Assembly: GCA_027487945.1 (NCBI GenBank)
Contig: JAIYCQ010000022.1
Location: 20,054 to 84,053, forward strand
Source: Caulobacteraceae bacterium
GTDB taxonomy: Bacteria > Pseudomonadota > Alphaproteobacteria > Caulobacterales > Caulobacteraceae
Direction of reading: 5' to 3'
DNA length: 64,000 nt
Part shown: piece after piece, positions 16,322 to 25,608 of the stretch
Layout: each line of letters begins with the position of its first letter
Numbering within the stretch: position 1 is the stretch's first letter
Notes under the pieces: model-generated
What the model was told of the DNA's origin: nothing
The model's input: the letters and a program-made list of their open reading frames with translations, nothing else
The model's database searches: none
Program-made: the position numbers and the translations under genes

Positions 16322-17137
16322 ATGACCGCCCTTCACCCGCTCGACGCGACCACGGCCCTGACGCCGACCGGCGAGCGCCGCGCCTCGGGCTCGACCAGCC
16401 CGCACTACGCCAACATGGCAGGGCCGTTCGGCGGGGCGACGGCGGCGACGCTGCTGCGGGCGGCGCTGGAGGACGAGGCCTGTATCGGTGATCCGCTGGC
16501 CCTGACCGTCAACTTCTGCGCCCCCATCGCCGACGGGGCCTTCGACGTCAGCTGGCGCGAGGTGCGAGCCGGAAAGACCACCCAGCACTGGGCCGTCGAG
16601 CTGGTCCAGAACGGCAAGGTCGCCGCCAGCGCCAGCATCGTCTGCGCGCGCCGCCGCGAGACCTGGACGCATCGTCCAGGCGTGATGCCGACGGTCCCGC
16701 CCGCGCATACCGTGCCGCCGCTGGACATGCAGGGCCGCGGCGGCTGGCTGGAGCGCTACAACTTCCGCTTCGTCGAGGGCGCGCCGGCCTGGGGCGAGGC
16801 CGCGCCGGCCGAGCCGCGCAGCGCCCGCTCGGTGCTGTGGCTCGATGACCTGCCCGCCCGACCGCTCGACTTCCTGTCCCTGGCCGCGCTCAGCGACGCC
16901 TTCTTCGTGCGGATCATCCAGGTGCGCGGCACGCGACAGCCTATGGGCACCGTGACCCTGACGACCTACTTCCACGCTTCGGGCGAGGTGCTGGCGGCCA
17001 ACGGCGCCGCACCGATCCTCGGCGTGGCCGACGCGAAGATCTTCCACGACAACTTCGCCGACCAGGACATCAGCCTCTGGACAGCCGATGGCGTGCTGGT
17101 GGCGACGGGCGTGCAGGTGGCCTGGTTCAAGGAATAG
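16322..17137 (+). CDS. Acyl-CoA thioesterase family protein (double hotdog)
   Basis: 271 aa resembling the TesB-like thioesterase superfamily, which hydrolyses acyl-CoA. The N-terminal half holds PHYANMAGPFGGATAATLLRA and DPLALTVNFCAPI, the first hotdog; the C-terminal half has PLDFLSLAALSDAFFVR and GTVTLTTYFH, where the Asp of LSDAF sits in the expected active-site strand. GGAGA precedes the ATG. It stands alone between rtcB and a convergent membrane protein gene. Confidence 0.82.
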   Translation: MTALHPLDATTALTPTGERRASGSTSPHYANMAGPFGGATAATLLRAALEDEACIGDPLALTVNFCAPIADGAFDVSWREVRAGKTTQHWAVELVQNGKVAASASIVCARRRETWTHRPGVMPTVPPAHTVPPLDMQGRGGWLERYNFRFVEGAPAWGEAAPAEPRSARSVLWLDDLPARPLDFLSLAALSDAFFVRIIQVRGTRQPMGTVTLTTYFHASGEVLAANGAAPILGVADAKIFHDNFADQDISLWTADGVLVATGVQVAWFKE

Positions 17138-17140
17138 GGG

Positions 17141-18178
17141 TCAGTCCTCGATCACCGGCGGGCGGCGCAGGAACTCGCCGGCCTTGACGCGCTCCTCGGC
17201 GTCCATGCCGCGCAGCCGCCAGCTCACATTGCCCAGTTCGCTGGTGGCGGCGTCGAACTTCCTCAGATCCGCCTCGCGCCGGAAGACGATCGTCCGCCCC
17301 GACCGCGTCCAGGCGCCGAAGCTGGCCAGCAGGATCGAGACCTGGTCCTTGCGCGCGGCCAAAACCTGCTCCTGCAGGGCGAGATTGCGGTCCAGGTCGC
17401 CCTGCCGCACGCCGAACTCCTCCTCGTAGCCGGGCAGGTAGGCGCGCTTTACCCACGGACTCAGCTCGTCACGCAGGGCCTTGCGGATCGACACCATGCG
17501 GGCCTTGACCGACGCCCGGTGGGCGATGGCCATTTTCTCGGCGGTGGTGAAGCGGTCTCGGCTGGCCTCCAGCCCCATGCGAGAGGTGTCGTTGCCGAGC
17601 TCGTCCTCCATCAACGCCTCGATGTCGGTCTCGAAGCGACGCGCTTCCTTCGCGAGAGCGGCGATATCGGCCTTGATCCGCTGTTCGACCTGGCCGACGC
17701 CGCCACGGGCCTTTTGCGGCGTGACCTTGTATTCGGCGTCGAGGGACTGCTTGAGGAAAACGTCGAGCGCCGCCCGGATCTCGGCGGCGGCGACCTGCTC
17801 CTGCCGCTGGCGGTCGAGGGTGTGGCCGAACACGCCGCCGGACAGGGCAAAGCCCGTCACCCCGGCGACCGCCAGCCCGGCCAGCAGGGGCAGGCCCCAG
17901 GCCGGGCGCGCCTTGCGCACCAGGGCGAACCACAGAACCGCCCACAGCGCCGCCGCGCCCGCCAGACCCAGGCCCAGGATGACGCCGATCGCCTTGGCGG
18001 CCTCGAGCGGACTGGCTGTCCCGCCCAGCAGGTCGGCGACCCCCGGCGCCACCAGCGGCGACATCAGGAACGGCACGCCGAGCAGCACCGCGAAAGCAGC
18101 GATGATCGCCGCCACCGGCGCCTCGGCCTTGCGCACGCGGGTGCGCCGCGCCTCCATCTCCGCCAGCAGATCCGACAT
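17141..18178 (-). CDS. Membrane protein with three N-terminal helices and a long helical C-terminus, function unknown
   Basis: 345 aa. The ATG at 18178 is chosen because GAGGGGG precedes it; the longer frame adds 10 unlikely residues. Hydrophobic segments lie at about 22-44, 62-86 and 94-116. The remaining 225 residues are charged and mostly helical, with likely coiled-coil stretches (EQRIKADIAALAKEARRFET). No catalytic motif is recognised. It is followed on the same strand by nothing related, and it lies 66 bp downstream of a small HTH gene. Confidence 0.7.
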   Translation of the reverse strand: MSDLLAEMEARRTRVRKAEAPVAAIIAAFAVLLGVPFLMSPLVAPGVADLLGGTASPLEAAKAIGVILGLGLAGAAALWAVLWFALVRKARPAWGLPLLAGLAVAGVTGFALSGGVFGHTLDRQRQEQVAAAEIRAALDVFLKQSLDAEYKVTPQKARGGVGQVEQRIKADIAALAKEARRFETDIEALMEDELGNDTSRMGLEASRDRFTTAEKMAIAHRASVKARMVSIRKALRDELSPWVKRAYLPGYEEEFGVRQGDLDRNLALQEQVLAARKDQVSILLASFGAWTRSGRTIVFRREADLRKFDAATSELGNVSWRLRGMDAEERVKAGEFLRRPPVIED

Positions 18179-18244
18179 GCCGATTCCCCCTCGCCCGCTC
18201 GCATTCAAGCCGCGTCAGGCGCCGGGCGCAACCGGAGGCAGGCC

Positions 18245-18514
18245 TCAGGCGCCGGCGGCGGCCCGCCGCGCCGCGCCCGGATCGCGGGCGATGACCTTCA
18301 GAAAGGCGCGGAACGTCGCGTTCGGACGGGCCCGCCCGGCCTCCACCTCCCGCAGGGCGTCCGGGTCGAGCGAGAAGGTCCGGGCGAAGGCGTCCTGGCT
18401 CAGGCCGGTCAGCCAGCGCACACGTTGCACTTCGGCCCGGGCGCAGACGGCCTGGGACGGCGAGGCGGCGTCATCGACGGGAAGGTCGGGGCGGGTGTGG
18501 GGCAGGCTCATCAT
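18245..18514 (-). CDS. Small XRE/antitoxin-like helix-turn-helix protein
   Basis: 89 aa. The second half is an HTH of the kind found in HigA/MqsA-type antitoxins and XRE regulators: VQRVRWLTGLSQDAFARTF, then DPDALREVEAGRARPNATF and RAFLKVIARDP. The N-terminus (about 25 residues) is unstructured. No toxin gene is adjacent on either side, so it is better called a DNA-binding protein than an antitoxin. Two ATGs lie in tandem at the start; GGAG precedes them. Confidence 0.75.
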   Translation of the reverse strand: MMSLPHTRPDLPVDDAASPSQAVCARAEVQRVRWLTGLSQDAFARTFSLDPDALREVEAGRARPNATFRAFLKVIARDPGAARRAAAGA

Positions 18515-18607
18515 CGACTCCGTCAGTGAAGGCGCCCCCGCCGCCCGCTGCGATCTACGCCCCGGACATTGCAGCGGTGCGACGGGAAGGAGTCGGTTTG
18601 GGGGCGG

Positions 18608-21406
18608 TCAGGAGGGCTTCAGAAAATCAGCCGTCGCTTCAATGGCCTCGACCAGCCCCACCCGCTGCAGCTCCACCCCCTCGGGCAGGCCGCTGAACAG
18701 CCTTGTCGGGGCGGCGGCGTCGAGCATCACGAAGACGCCCTTGTCGTCGGCGCGGCGGATCAGCCGCCCGAACGCCTGCGCCAGCCGGGCGCGGGCGATG
18801 CCGTCGTCGTAGCCCTTGCCGCCGAAGCGCTGGCGGCGGGCCTTGTGCAGGATGTCTGGCCTCGGCCAGGGCATGCGGTCGAAGACCAGCAGGCGCAGCG
18901 ACCGGCCCGGCACGTCGACGCCGTCCCGAACCGCGTCGGTGCCGAGCAGGCAGCTGTCCTCCTCGGCGCGGAAGATGTCGACCAGGGCGCCGACCTCCAG
19001 CGGGTCGACGTGCTGGGCGTAGAGGGCCAGGCCCTTGTCGGCCAGCGGCGCGGCAATGCGTTCGTGCACGGCCTTCAGCCTCCGGATGGCGGTGAACAGG
19101 CCAAGGCCCCCGCCCCCGGCGGCGAGGAACAGCTCGCGCATGGCGGCGGCGACCTGACGCGGGTCGTCCTTGCCCACGTCCGTGACCACAAAGGCCCGGG
19201 TGTTGGCCGCGTAGTCGAACGGCGAGAGCAGCCGCAGGGTCTGTGGCCGGTCCGGCAGCCGCGCGGCGCCGGTGCGCATCTCGGCCAGGGCGAACGGGTC
19301 GTCCAGGGTGCTGTCGGCCAGGGTTGCGCTGGTGACCAGGACGCCGTGCGCCGGGGCGATGACGGCGGCGGCCAGCGGCTCGGTCGGGTCGACCCAGTGG
19401 CGGCGGCAGGCGGCGTCGACCACCCGGCCGTACAGGAAGGTGGCGTCGAACCAGTCGACGAAGTCGGGATCGTCCTCGGCATCCTCCTCGATGGCCTTCA
19501 GCATCGAGCGCCAGCCTGGCAGGGTCATCCGGGCGCGGCGGTCGAGGCCGCGCAAGGCGCCCTCAATTCTTACGCGGTCGGAGGTCGGCAGTTCATCGGT
19601 CTCGTCGTCGAGCAGGTCCTCGAGGTGGCGAGCCAGGGCCAGCAGCGGCGCCTCGACCCGGGCAAGGGCGGCGGCGGCCAGGGCGGCAGTGTCGCGCACC
19701 AGGTCGGTGGCCGGCCGGGCGGCGGCCTCCAGCCCCTGATCGCCGGGCGCGGCGCGGCCGCGCAGCTGCTCTATGACCGCGACGAGGAAGCCCTCGACCG
19801 GGCCGATCGGATTGACCTGACCGTCGGGCGGGGCGATGCGGCCCGACCAGCCTTCGCCCGGCAGGGCCGCGGCGGCGTGGATCGCGTCCTGAAGCGCGTC
19901 GCGGGCGGCCTCGCGGTCACCGACGATCTCCATCAGCCGCGCCTCGAGCCCCCGGCCGCGCCGGCCGCGTCCCTCCGGACCCCGAATCCACCGGCGCAGC
20001 TCCGCCGACTCCGCGCCCGACAGGGCGGCCGAAAAGGCGCTGTCGGCCGCGTCGAACAGGTGGTGGCCTTCGTCGAAGACAATGCGGCGCAGGCTGGTCG
20101 TCTCGTTGTCGCCCTTCAGCCCCCGCGCCGTGCGGGCGCCGTCGAAGGCGGCCTGGCTCATCACCAGTGCATGGTTGGCGATGACGATGTCGGCGCGCCG
20201 TGAGCCGCGCACGGCCTTTTCGATGAAGCAGGCGCGGTAATGCACACACCCGGCGTGGACGCATTCCCCGCGCCGGTCGACCAGATTGCCGGCGCTGGCC
20301 TGGACGGCGGGCGGCACGGCGAACAGGGTCGGCAGCCAGGCCGGGAAGTCGCCGCCGGTCATGTCGCCATCGCGGCTGGCCCGCACCCAGCGGGCGGTCA
20401 GGCCCAGACCCACCAGGTCGCCGTTGCCCAGCTGAGCCGCATTAACGGACTCCTGAAAATTCAACAGACACAGGTAGTTCTCGCGACCTTTTCGCACAAC
20501 GACCTTACGCGCTCGCACCGCGGGATCGGGGAAGATACCGGCGCTCTCGCGCTCGATCTGTCGCTGCAGGGCGCGGGTGTAGGTCGAGATCCAGACCGCC
20601 GGCCCATTGGCCTCGGCCCACAGGGAGGCCGGCGCCAGATAGCCCATGGTCTTACCGACGCCCGTGCCGGCCTCGGCCAGCATCATGCGCGGCTCGCCTT
20701 CGCGGTCGCGGGGCTGGAAGGCCCAGGCGGTTTCGGCGGCGAACACCTTCTGCGAGGCGCGCGCCTCGTCGAGCCCGGCCCGCTGCAGCAGTTCGTCCAG
20801 CCGGCGGCCGGCGGCTTCCGGGTCGATCGGCTTGCTGCCCGGCTCGCCGGCCGGGGCCTGGTCCTCCCACTCCGGGATACGGCTCCAGACCTCCAGGCCC
20901 GAGCCGCGCGGGCTGTGTTTGATCGGCTGGCTGCGCAGGGCGCCGACGACCGCCGAGCCCCAGGCCCAGCCGCCGCGATCCAGCGTCTCGGCCAGGACCA
21001 GCGCCTCCTCGCGCGAAGGCCAGGGCGTGGCCGCGAGCTCGGCCAGCAGGATGCGACAGACCTCGCGCAGCGCCTGGGCCTGGGCCGCCACGCCGCGCGG
21101 CTCGGGCAGACCCAGCGCCAGCGCCAGCCCTACGGCCGAAGGCGCCGTGAACTTCGCCGGCCGCGCGAAGGCATAGAGCTCCAGTGCGTCGAGGATCCGC
21201 CTTGACCGTCCCGGCGCGTTCAGCCCCAGTCGCCGGGCCGTCATCGCCGCATGGGCGACCAGCACGGGCGCCGCCTCGATCAGCTCGCGGGCATAGGGCG
21301 GGCGCAACTCCCGAGCAGCCCCCCCGTCGGCCGCGCCGGATTTGCCGCCCGGCAGGACGACGAGGGCAGTGGGCAGGTCGAGGACAGGCACGGGAAGGTC
21401 GGTCAC
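18608..21406 (-). CDS. DinG/XPD-like ATP-dependent DNA helicase with Fe-S cluster motif
   Basis: 932 aa superfamily 2 helicase. About 245 N-terminal residues precede the motor, longer than in E. coli DinG. Walker A AGTGVGKT lies near 250, and Walker B with the DEAH-type box reads DEGHH near 445. Between them four cysteines fit the XPD/DinG 4Fe-4S site: one in ENYLCLLNF (about 312) and CVHAGCVHYRAC (about 381-392). The C-terminal RecA domain ends with AQAFGRLIRRADDKGVF. Such helicases unwind 5'-3', including R-loops and forks. A dispersed repeat lies upstream. Confidence 0.9.
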   Translation of the reverse strand: MTDLPVPVLDLPTALVVLPGGKSGAADGGAARELRPPYARELIEAAPVLVAHAAMTARRLGLNAPGRSRRILDALELYAFARPAKFTAPSAVGLALALGLPEPRGVAAQAQALREVCRILLAELAATPWPSREEALVLAETLDRGGWAWGSAVVGALRSQPIKHSPRGSGLEVWSRIPEWEDQAPAGEPGSKPIDPEAAGRRLDELLQRAGLDEARASQKVFAAETAWAFQPRDREGEPRMMLAEAGTGVGKTMGYLAPASLWAEANGPAVWISTYTRALQRQIERESAGIFPDPAVRARKVVVRKGRENYLCLLNFQESVNAAQLGNGDLVGLGLTARWVRASRDGDMTGGDFPAWLPTLFAVPPAVQASAGNLVDRRGECVHAGCVHYRACFIEKAVRGSRRADIVIANHALVMSQAAFDGARTARGLKGDNETTSLRRIVFDEGHHLFDAADSAFSAALSGAESAELRRWIRGPEGRGRRGRGLEARLMEIVGDREAARDALQDAIHAAAALPGEGWSGRIAPPDGQVNPIGPVEGFLVAVIEQLRGRAAPGDQGLEAAARPATDLVRDTAALAAAALARVEAPLLALARHLEDLLDDETDELPTSDRVRIEGALRGLDRRARMTLPGWRSMLKAIEEDAEDDPDFVDWFDATFLYGRVVDAACRRHWVDPTEPLAAAVIAPAHGVLVTSATLADSTLDDPFALAEMRTGAARLPDRPQTLRLLSPFDYAANTRAFVVTDVGKDDPRQVAAAMRELFLAAGGGGLGLFTAIRRLKAVHERIAAPLADKGLALYAQHVDPLEVGALVDIFRAEEDSCLLGTDAVRDGVDVPGRSLRLLVFDRMPWPRPDILHKARRQRFGGKGYDDGIARARLAQAFGRLIRRADDKGVFVMLDAAAPTRLFSGLPEGVELQRVGLVEAIEATADFLKPS

Positions 21407-21471
21407 CCTGTCTGGATAGCGGGACTCGCGTGGAAACGGAACGGGAACATGCTATATCGACCCGTATCTGA

Positions 21472-21580
21472 CTTCGTCATCCTGGGGAGCCGGCGCGAAG
21501 CGGCGGCGTCTCGAAGGCGGCACGACGGTCCTGCGTGGTTCGCGAAGCGTCCTGACGGACGCTCCTCACCATGACGAAAG
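21472..21580. repeat. Palindromic dispersed repeat, copy 1
   Basis: The ends are an imperfect inverted repeat (CTTCGTCATCCTGGGGAG versus CTCCTCACCATGACGAAAG), and inner GC-rich palindromes include GCCGGCGCGAAGCGGC. Related copies lie at 24154-24290 and 37784-37889. Its right end supplies the AAAGG ahead of the next helicase start. Confidence 0.75.
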
Positions 21581-21586
21581 GTGGTG

Positions 21587-24151
21587 ATGGCCGACTCCGC
21601 GGTTTCTGATGCAGTGCTCCTCCCTCCCCGCTTCGCCGACTGGTTCGCGACGCGCGGCTGGGCGGCGCGCGAGCATCAGCTGGCGATGGTCGCCAAGGCG
21701 CGCGAGGGCCGCCACGCGCTGCTGATTGCGCCGACCGGCGGCGGCAAGACCCTGGCCGGATTCCTGCCCAGCCTGATCGAACTGGCCGAGCGTCCACCGG
21801 CCAATTCGCCCCGCGGCATCCACACCCTCTACATCTCGCCCCTGAAGGCGCTGGCCGTCGACGTCGAGCGCAACCTGATGACACCGATCCGGGAGATGGG
21901 CCTGGGCATCGTCGCCGAGAGCCGCACGGGCGACACCGGCGTCTCCCGCAAGCAGCGGCAGAAGGTCAGCCCGCCCGACATCCTGCTGACCACGCCCGAG
22001 CAGCTGGCCCTGCTCTGCGCCTGGGAGGGCGCGCGAGGTCTGTTCGAGGATCTTCGCTGCGTGGTGCTGGACGAGATCCACACCCTCTGGCCGACCAAGC
22101 GCGGCGATCTGCTAGCGCTGGACCTCGCGCGACTGCAGACCCTGGCGCCGAACCTGCGGCGGGTCGGGCTGTCGGCGACGGTGGATGATCCGGACCTGAT
22201 CCGGGACTGGATGTCTCCCAAGGCTGGCATCCCGGACGCCGCAGGCGATCCCGGACCCGGACCCGGCGCGGGCGCGGGAGCCCTGGGTCCCGGCTCTCCC
22301 CCCAGCTCAAGGTCGGGGTCCGGCCGGGACGACGTCGGAGTAGACCTCGTCCTCGGCCCGCCCGGCCCGCGGCCGGTGGTGGAGGTGCTGGTCTCCGAGG
22401 GCCGGGTGCCCTGGGCGGGCCATACCGCCCAGCATGCGATGGCCGAGGTCTATGAGATCATCAAGCGGCACCGCACGACCCTGGTCTTCGTCAACACCCG
22501 CTTCCAGGCCGAGTTCGCCTTCCAGGAGCTTTGGAAGCTGAACGACGACTCCCTGCCCATCGCCCTGCACCACGGCAGCCTCGCGGCCGAGCAGCGGCGG
22601 CGGGTGGAGGCGGCGATGGCGCGGGGCGAGCTGAAGGCCGTGGTCTGCACCTCCACCCTCGACCTCGGCATCGACTGGGGCGACGTCGACCTGGTCATCC
22701 AGCTGGCGGCGCCGAAGGGCGCGGCGCGGATGGTCCAGCGGATCGGCCGGGCCAACCACCGGCTGGACGAGCCGTCCAAGGCCATCTTTGTGCCGGCCAA
22801 CCGCTTCGAGATGCTGGAGTGCCAGGCGGCGATCGAGGCCATCGCCGAAAACAGTCTCGACACCGAAGCGCCGCGCACCGGCGCGTTCGACGTGCTGGCC
22901 CAGCACATCATGGGCTGCGCCTGCTCCGAGCCGTTCGATCTCCTGGCCCTCTACGACGAGGTGCGCACGGCGGGTCCCTATCGGGCGCTGACCTGGGAAG
23001 ACTACGAGGCCGTCGTCGATTTCGTGTCCACGGGCGGCTATGCGCTGAAGTCCTACGACCGGTTCCGCCGGATCGTGAAGGGCGCCGACGGCCTGTGGCG
23101 GGCGCGCACGGCCGACACGGTCCGCCGCCACCGCATGAATGTCGGGGCCATCGTCTCGGCGGCCACCCTCAACGTCCGCATCGCCATGCGGGGCGGCAAG
23201 GGCGGTCGCAAGATCGGCGAGGTCGAGGAAGGCTACCTGGAGGTGCTCGACCCGGGCGACACCTTCGTCTTCGCCGGCCAGGTCTGGCGGCTGGTCGGCG
23301 TGACCGGCGTCGATGTGCTGGTCAGTCCGGCTCCGGGCGCCGATCCGAAGATGCCGAGCTGGGGCGGCAGCAAGTTCGCCATCTCCAGCTTCCTGGCCGA
23401 CAAGGTGCGGCGGATGATGTCGGACGAAAACGCCTGGACGGTCCTGCCGACCGACGTGCGCGAGTGGCTGGAGGCGCAGCGCGACCGGTCGATCATCCCG
23501 GCGCCCGACCAGATGCTGCTGGAGACCTTCCCGCACGGGAAGCGGCACTACATGGTGGTCTATCCGTTCGACGGACGCCACGCACACGCGACACTCGCCA
23601 TGCTGCTGACGCGCCGTCTCGACCGGCTGGGCATCGGGCCGCTGGGCTTCGTCTGCAACGACTATGCGATGGCGATCTGGGCGCTGAAGCCGATGGACGG
23701 CCTGGACCTCGCCGACCTGTTCGACGAGGACATGCTGGGCGACGACCTCGAGGCCTGGATGGACGAAAGTTTCATGATGAAGCGGTCCTTCAAGGCCTGC
23801 GCCCTGATCAGCGGGCTGATCGAGCGGCGCATGCCGGGCGCGGAGAAGTCGGGACGTCAGGTGACCTTCTCCACCGACCTGATCTACGACGTGCTGCGCC
23901 GGCACCAGCCGGACCATCTGCTGCTCCGATGCGCGCGGGCCGATGCGGCCAGCATGGTCATCGATGTCGCCCGGGTAGGCCGCCTGCTGGCGCGGGTGAA
24001 GGGCAAGATCCGCCATGCGGCTCTGAACCACCTGTCGCCCTTCGCTGTACCGATGTTCATGGAGATCGGCCGCGAGCGCGCGCCGGGCGGGGCCGCTGAC
24101 ATGATGCTCGCCGAGGCGGCCGACGACCTGATCGCTGAGGCGATGTCTTGA
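21587..24151 (+). CDS. Lhr-like, ligase-associated DEXH-box helicase
   Basis: 854 aa superfamily 2 helicase of the type found in ligase-associated DNA repair clusters. Walker A APTGGGKTLAG lies near 48 and LDEIHTLWPTKRGD (DEIH) near 162. Domain 2 has LVFVNTRFQAEF, VVCTSTLDLGIDWGDVDLV and QRIGRANHR, followed by the winged-helix and Lhr core. Between the two motor domains, residues of about 212-248 are a Gly/Pro/Ser-rich stretch encoded by a GC-rich palindromic sequence, absent from usual relatives. The ATG at 21587 is chosen over two GTGs just before it because AAAGG is well placed. The phosphoesterase partner follows. Confidence 0.9.
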   Translation: MADSAVSDAVLLPPRFADWFATRGWAAREHQLAMVAKAREGRHALLIAPTGGGKTLAGFLPSLIELAERPPANSPRGIHTLYISPLKALAVDVERNLMTPIREMGLGIVAESRTGDTGVSRKQRQKVSPPDILLTTPEQLALLCAWEGARGLFEDLRCVVLDEIHTLWPTKRGDLLALDLARLQTLAPNLRRVGLSATVDDPDLIRDWMSPKAGIPDAAGDPGPGPGAGAGALGPGSPPSSRSGSGRDDVGVDLVLGPPGPRPVVEVLVSEGRVPWAGHTAQHAMAEVYEIIKRHRTTLVFVNTRFQAEFAFQELWKLNDDSLPIALHHGSLAAEQRRRVEAAMARGELKAVVCTSTLDLGIDWGDVDLVIQLAAPKGAARMVQRIGRANHRLDEPSKAIFVPANRFEMLECQAAIEAIAENSLDTEAPRTGAFDVLAQHIMGCACSEPFDLLALYDEVRTAGPYRALTWEDYEAVVDFVSTGGYALKSYDRFRRIVKGADGLWRARTADTVRRHRMNVGAIVSAATLNVRIAMRGGKGGRKIGEVEEGYLEVLDPGDTFVFAGQVWRLVGVTGVDVLVSPAPGADPKMPSWGGSKFAISSFLADKVRRMMSDENAWTVLPTDVREWLEAQRDRSIIPAPDQMLLETFPHGKRHYMVVYPFDGRHAHATLAMLLTRRLDRLGIGPLGFVCNDYAMAIWALKPMDGLDLADLFDEDMLGDDLEAWMDESFMMKRSFKACALISGLIERRMPGAEKSGRQVTFSTDLIYDVLRRHQPDHLLLRCARADAASMVIDVARVGRLLARVKGKIRHAALNHLSPFAVPMFMEIGRERAPGGAADMMLAEAADDLIAEAMS
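22287..22330. repeat. Palindromic repeat inserted in frame within the Lhr-like helicase gene
   Basis: GTCCCGG (22287-22293) and CCGGGAC (22324-22330) bound a 44-nt element. It follows a run of CCGGACCCGGACCC-type repeats starting near 22240. Reading continues through it as Gly, Pro and Ser. Confidence 0.55.
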
Positions 24152-24153
24152 GG

Positions 24154-24290
24154 TGCGTCCTTCGACACGCGGCCTGCGGCCGCTGCTCAGGATGACGTAT
24201 TCAGTGAAGCGTCTGGATATGGATTCGATGCAGCCAACTCTCGCACGTCATCCTGAGCAGGGCGCCTCAGCGCCCCTGTCGAAGGACGCA
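24154..24290. repeat. Palindromic dispersed repeat, copy 2, as a pair of inverted 46-nt arms
   Basis: The arms 24154-24199 and 24245-24290 are near-perfect inverted copies: GCGTCCTTCGACA ... CTCAGGATGACGT against ACGTCATCCTGAG ... TGTCGAAGGACGC. Each arm holds its own GC-rich hairpin. The right arm ends exactly at the pdeM start and supplies its AAGGA. Confidence 0.85.
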
Positions 24291-24992
24291 ATGACCTTCA
24301 CCGCTTCCCTCTGCGGCGGCGTCGCCATGGCGGTCAACGGCACGCAGGTCATCCTCAAGGCCTCCGGCGCGCTGTACGTCCCGGCCGCGGACGCCCTGCT
24401 GGTCGCCGACCTGCATTTCGAGAAGGGTTCGGCCTATGCCCTGCGCGGGCAGCTGCTGCCGCCCTATGACACGCGCGAGACCCTCACGCGGCTGGAGCGG
24501 GCGGTGGACGCCTGCGCGCCGCGCCTGCTGGTGTTTCTGGGCGACAGCTTTCACGACGGCCGCGCAGAGGACCGTCTGGCGCCGGACGACGCGGCGCGGC
24601 TGGCGGCGCTGGCCAGTGGCCGTACGCTGGTCTGGGTCGTCGGCAATCACGACGCCGACGGGCCGCGCGCCCTGCCCGGCGAGATCATCGAAGAGATGCC
24701 GCTGGAGAGCCTGGTCCTGCGCCACGAACCGCTCCCGGGCGTTCAGCCGGGCGAGGTCGCTGGCCACCTGCACCCCGCTGCCCGCATCGCGGGACGGGGC
24801 GGGCGGGTGCGGCGGCGCTGCTTCGTCACCGACGGCTCGCGGATCATCCTTCCGGCCTTCGGCGCCTATGCGGGCGGGTTGAACGTCAAGGACGCCGCGT
24901 TCGCGCCCCTGTTCATGGGGCGACCGCTGGCGGCGGCCCTGGGGACCGACCAGGTGCATGCCATCGGGTGGAAGAGCCTGGTCGGGGACTGA
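24291..24992 (+). CDS. pdeM: PdeM-type ligase-associated metallophosphoesterase
   Basis: 233 aa calcineurin-like phosphoesterase. Metal motifs are intact: ADLHFEKG (D-x-H), FLGDSFHDGR (GD-x-x-D type), VGNHDADGP (GNHD) and AGHLHPAAR (GH-x-H). Relatives next to Lhr-like helicases belong to an alphaproteobacterial DNA repair set with an ATP-dependent ligase and an exonuclease, neither of which is in this window. The ATG at 24291 is chosen because AAGGA precedes it; earlier codons lie in the repeat. Confidence 0.88.
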   Translation: MTFTASLCGGVAMAVNGTQVILKASGALYVPAADALLVADLHFEKGSAYALRGQLLPPYDTRETLTRLERAVDACAPRLLVFLGDSFHDGRAEDRLAPDDAARLAALASGRTLVWVVGNHDADGPRALPGEIIEEMPLESLVLRHEPLPGVQPGEVAGHLHPAARIAGRGGRVRRRCFVTDGSRIILPAFGAYAGGLNVKDAAFAPLFMGRPLAAALGTDQVHAIGWKSLVGD

Positions 24993-25004
24993 AGCGCCCC
25001 GACC
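24980..25004. terminator. Hairpin between convergent pdeM and DUF3429 genes
   Basis: GGTCGGGG (24980-24987) and CCCCGACC (24997-25004) form a perfect 8-bp stem that includes the pdeM stop codon in its loop and ends 4 nt before the end of the opposing gene. There is no T-run. Confidence 0.45.
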
Positions 25005-25007
25005 GGT

Positions 25008-25469
25008 CTACATCCTCATCGCCTGCTCGAGGGCGAAGGCCAGGGCTACGGCCGCGCCGGCGGTGATGAAGGTGCGGTAACGCGGACGCCAGGCGGGGCC
25101 GTCGCCGGCGCGTGTGTCCCACAGCCACATCAGCAGGAAGGCGACCATGAATCCGCTGACCTGCTGGACCGGTGACAACTTGCCGGTGAGCGCCCCGAAC
25201 AGAAGGCCCAGCGCCGCGACCGGCGACAGCATCGCCAGGGCGACGCTCCACAGGCGGGGCTGGCTGTGGCTGTCGATCTCGAGGCCGGCGCGCACGCCGC
25301 CGAGGTAGCTCAGCATCGCGGTCGACCAGCCGAGCAGGCCGAGGAAGGCCTGACCTCGCAGGGGCGGCGGGCCGTAGCAGTAGAGCCCCGCGAACAGGTA
25401 GAAGGGGATCAGGCTGATCAGCCCCATCGTCCAGGCGGTCGCCGGCGCGTGCGCGATGGCCTGCCTCAT
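25008..25469 (-). CDS. DUF3429 family membrane protein
   Basis: 153 aa with about five hydrophobic segments, starting with the family-like opening MGLISLIPFYLFAGLYCYGPP, then FLGLLGWSTAMLSYLGGVRAGLEI, where GG-R-G is typical, and ALAMLSPVAALGLLFGALTG. GGGAG precedes the ATG at 25469; the longer frame adds 39 non-homologous residues. Function is unknown. Confidence 0.8.
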   Translation of the reverse strand: MRQAIAHAPATAWTMGLISLIPFYLFAGLYCYGPPPLRGQAFLGLLGWSTAMLSYLGGVRAGLEIDSHSQPRLWSVALAMLSPVAALGLLFGALTGKLSPVQQVSGFMVAFLLMWLWDTRAGDGPAWRPRYRTFITAGAAVALAFALEQAMRM

Positions 25470-25608
25470 GCCCGCTAGCTCCCTGAAAACGCCCTGCGGG
25501 GCCCCCGTCCACGGCCAGCGCAGCGGCGACCAGACGGTAACCATACATGCGAGGCCGCTGGAGGTCGAAGCGCAAATACGCCGCACCGGCGCCGCCCGTT
25601 TGGGGCGT

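Noticed and set aside
18245..18514. Antitoxin of a toxin-antitoxin pair
   Set aside because: The HTH fits HigA-like antitoxins, but no small toxin gene adjoins it on either side.
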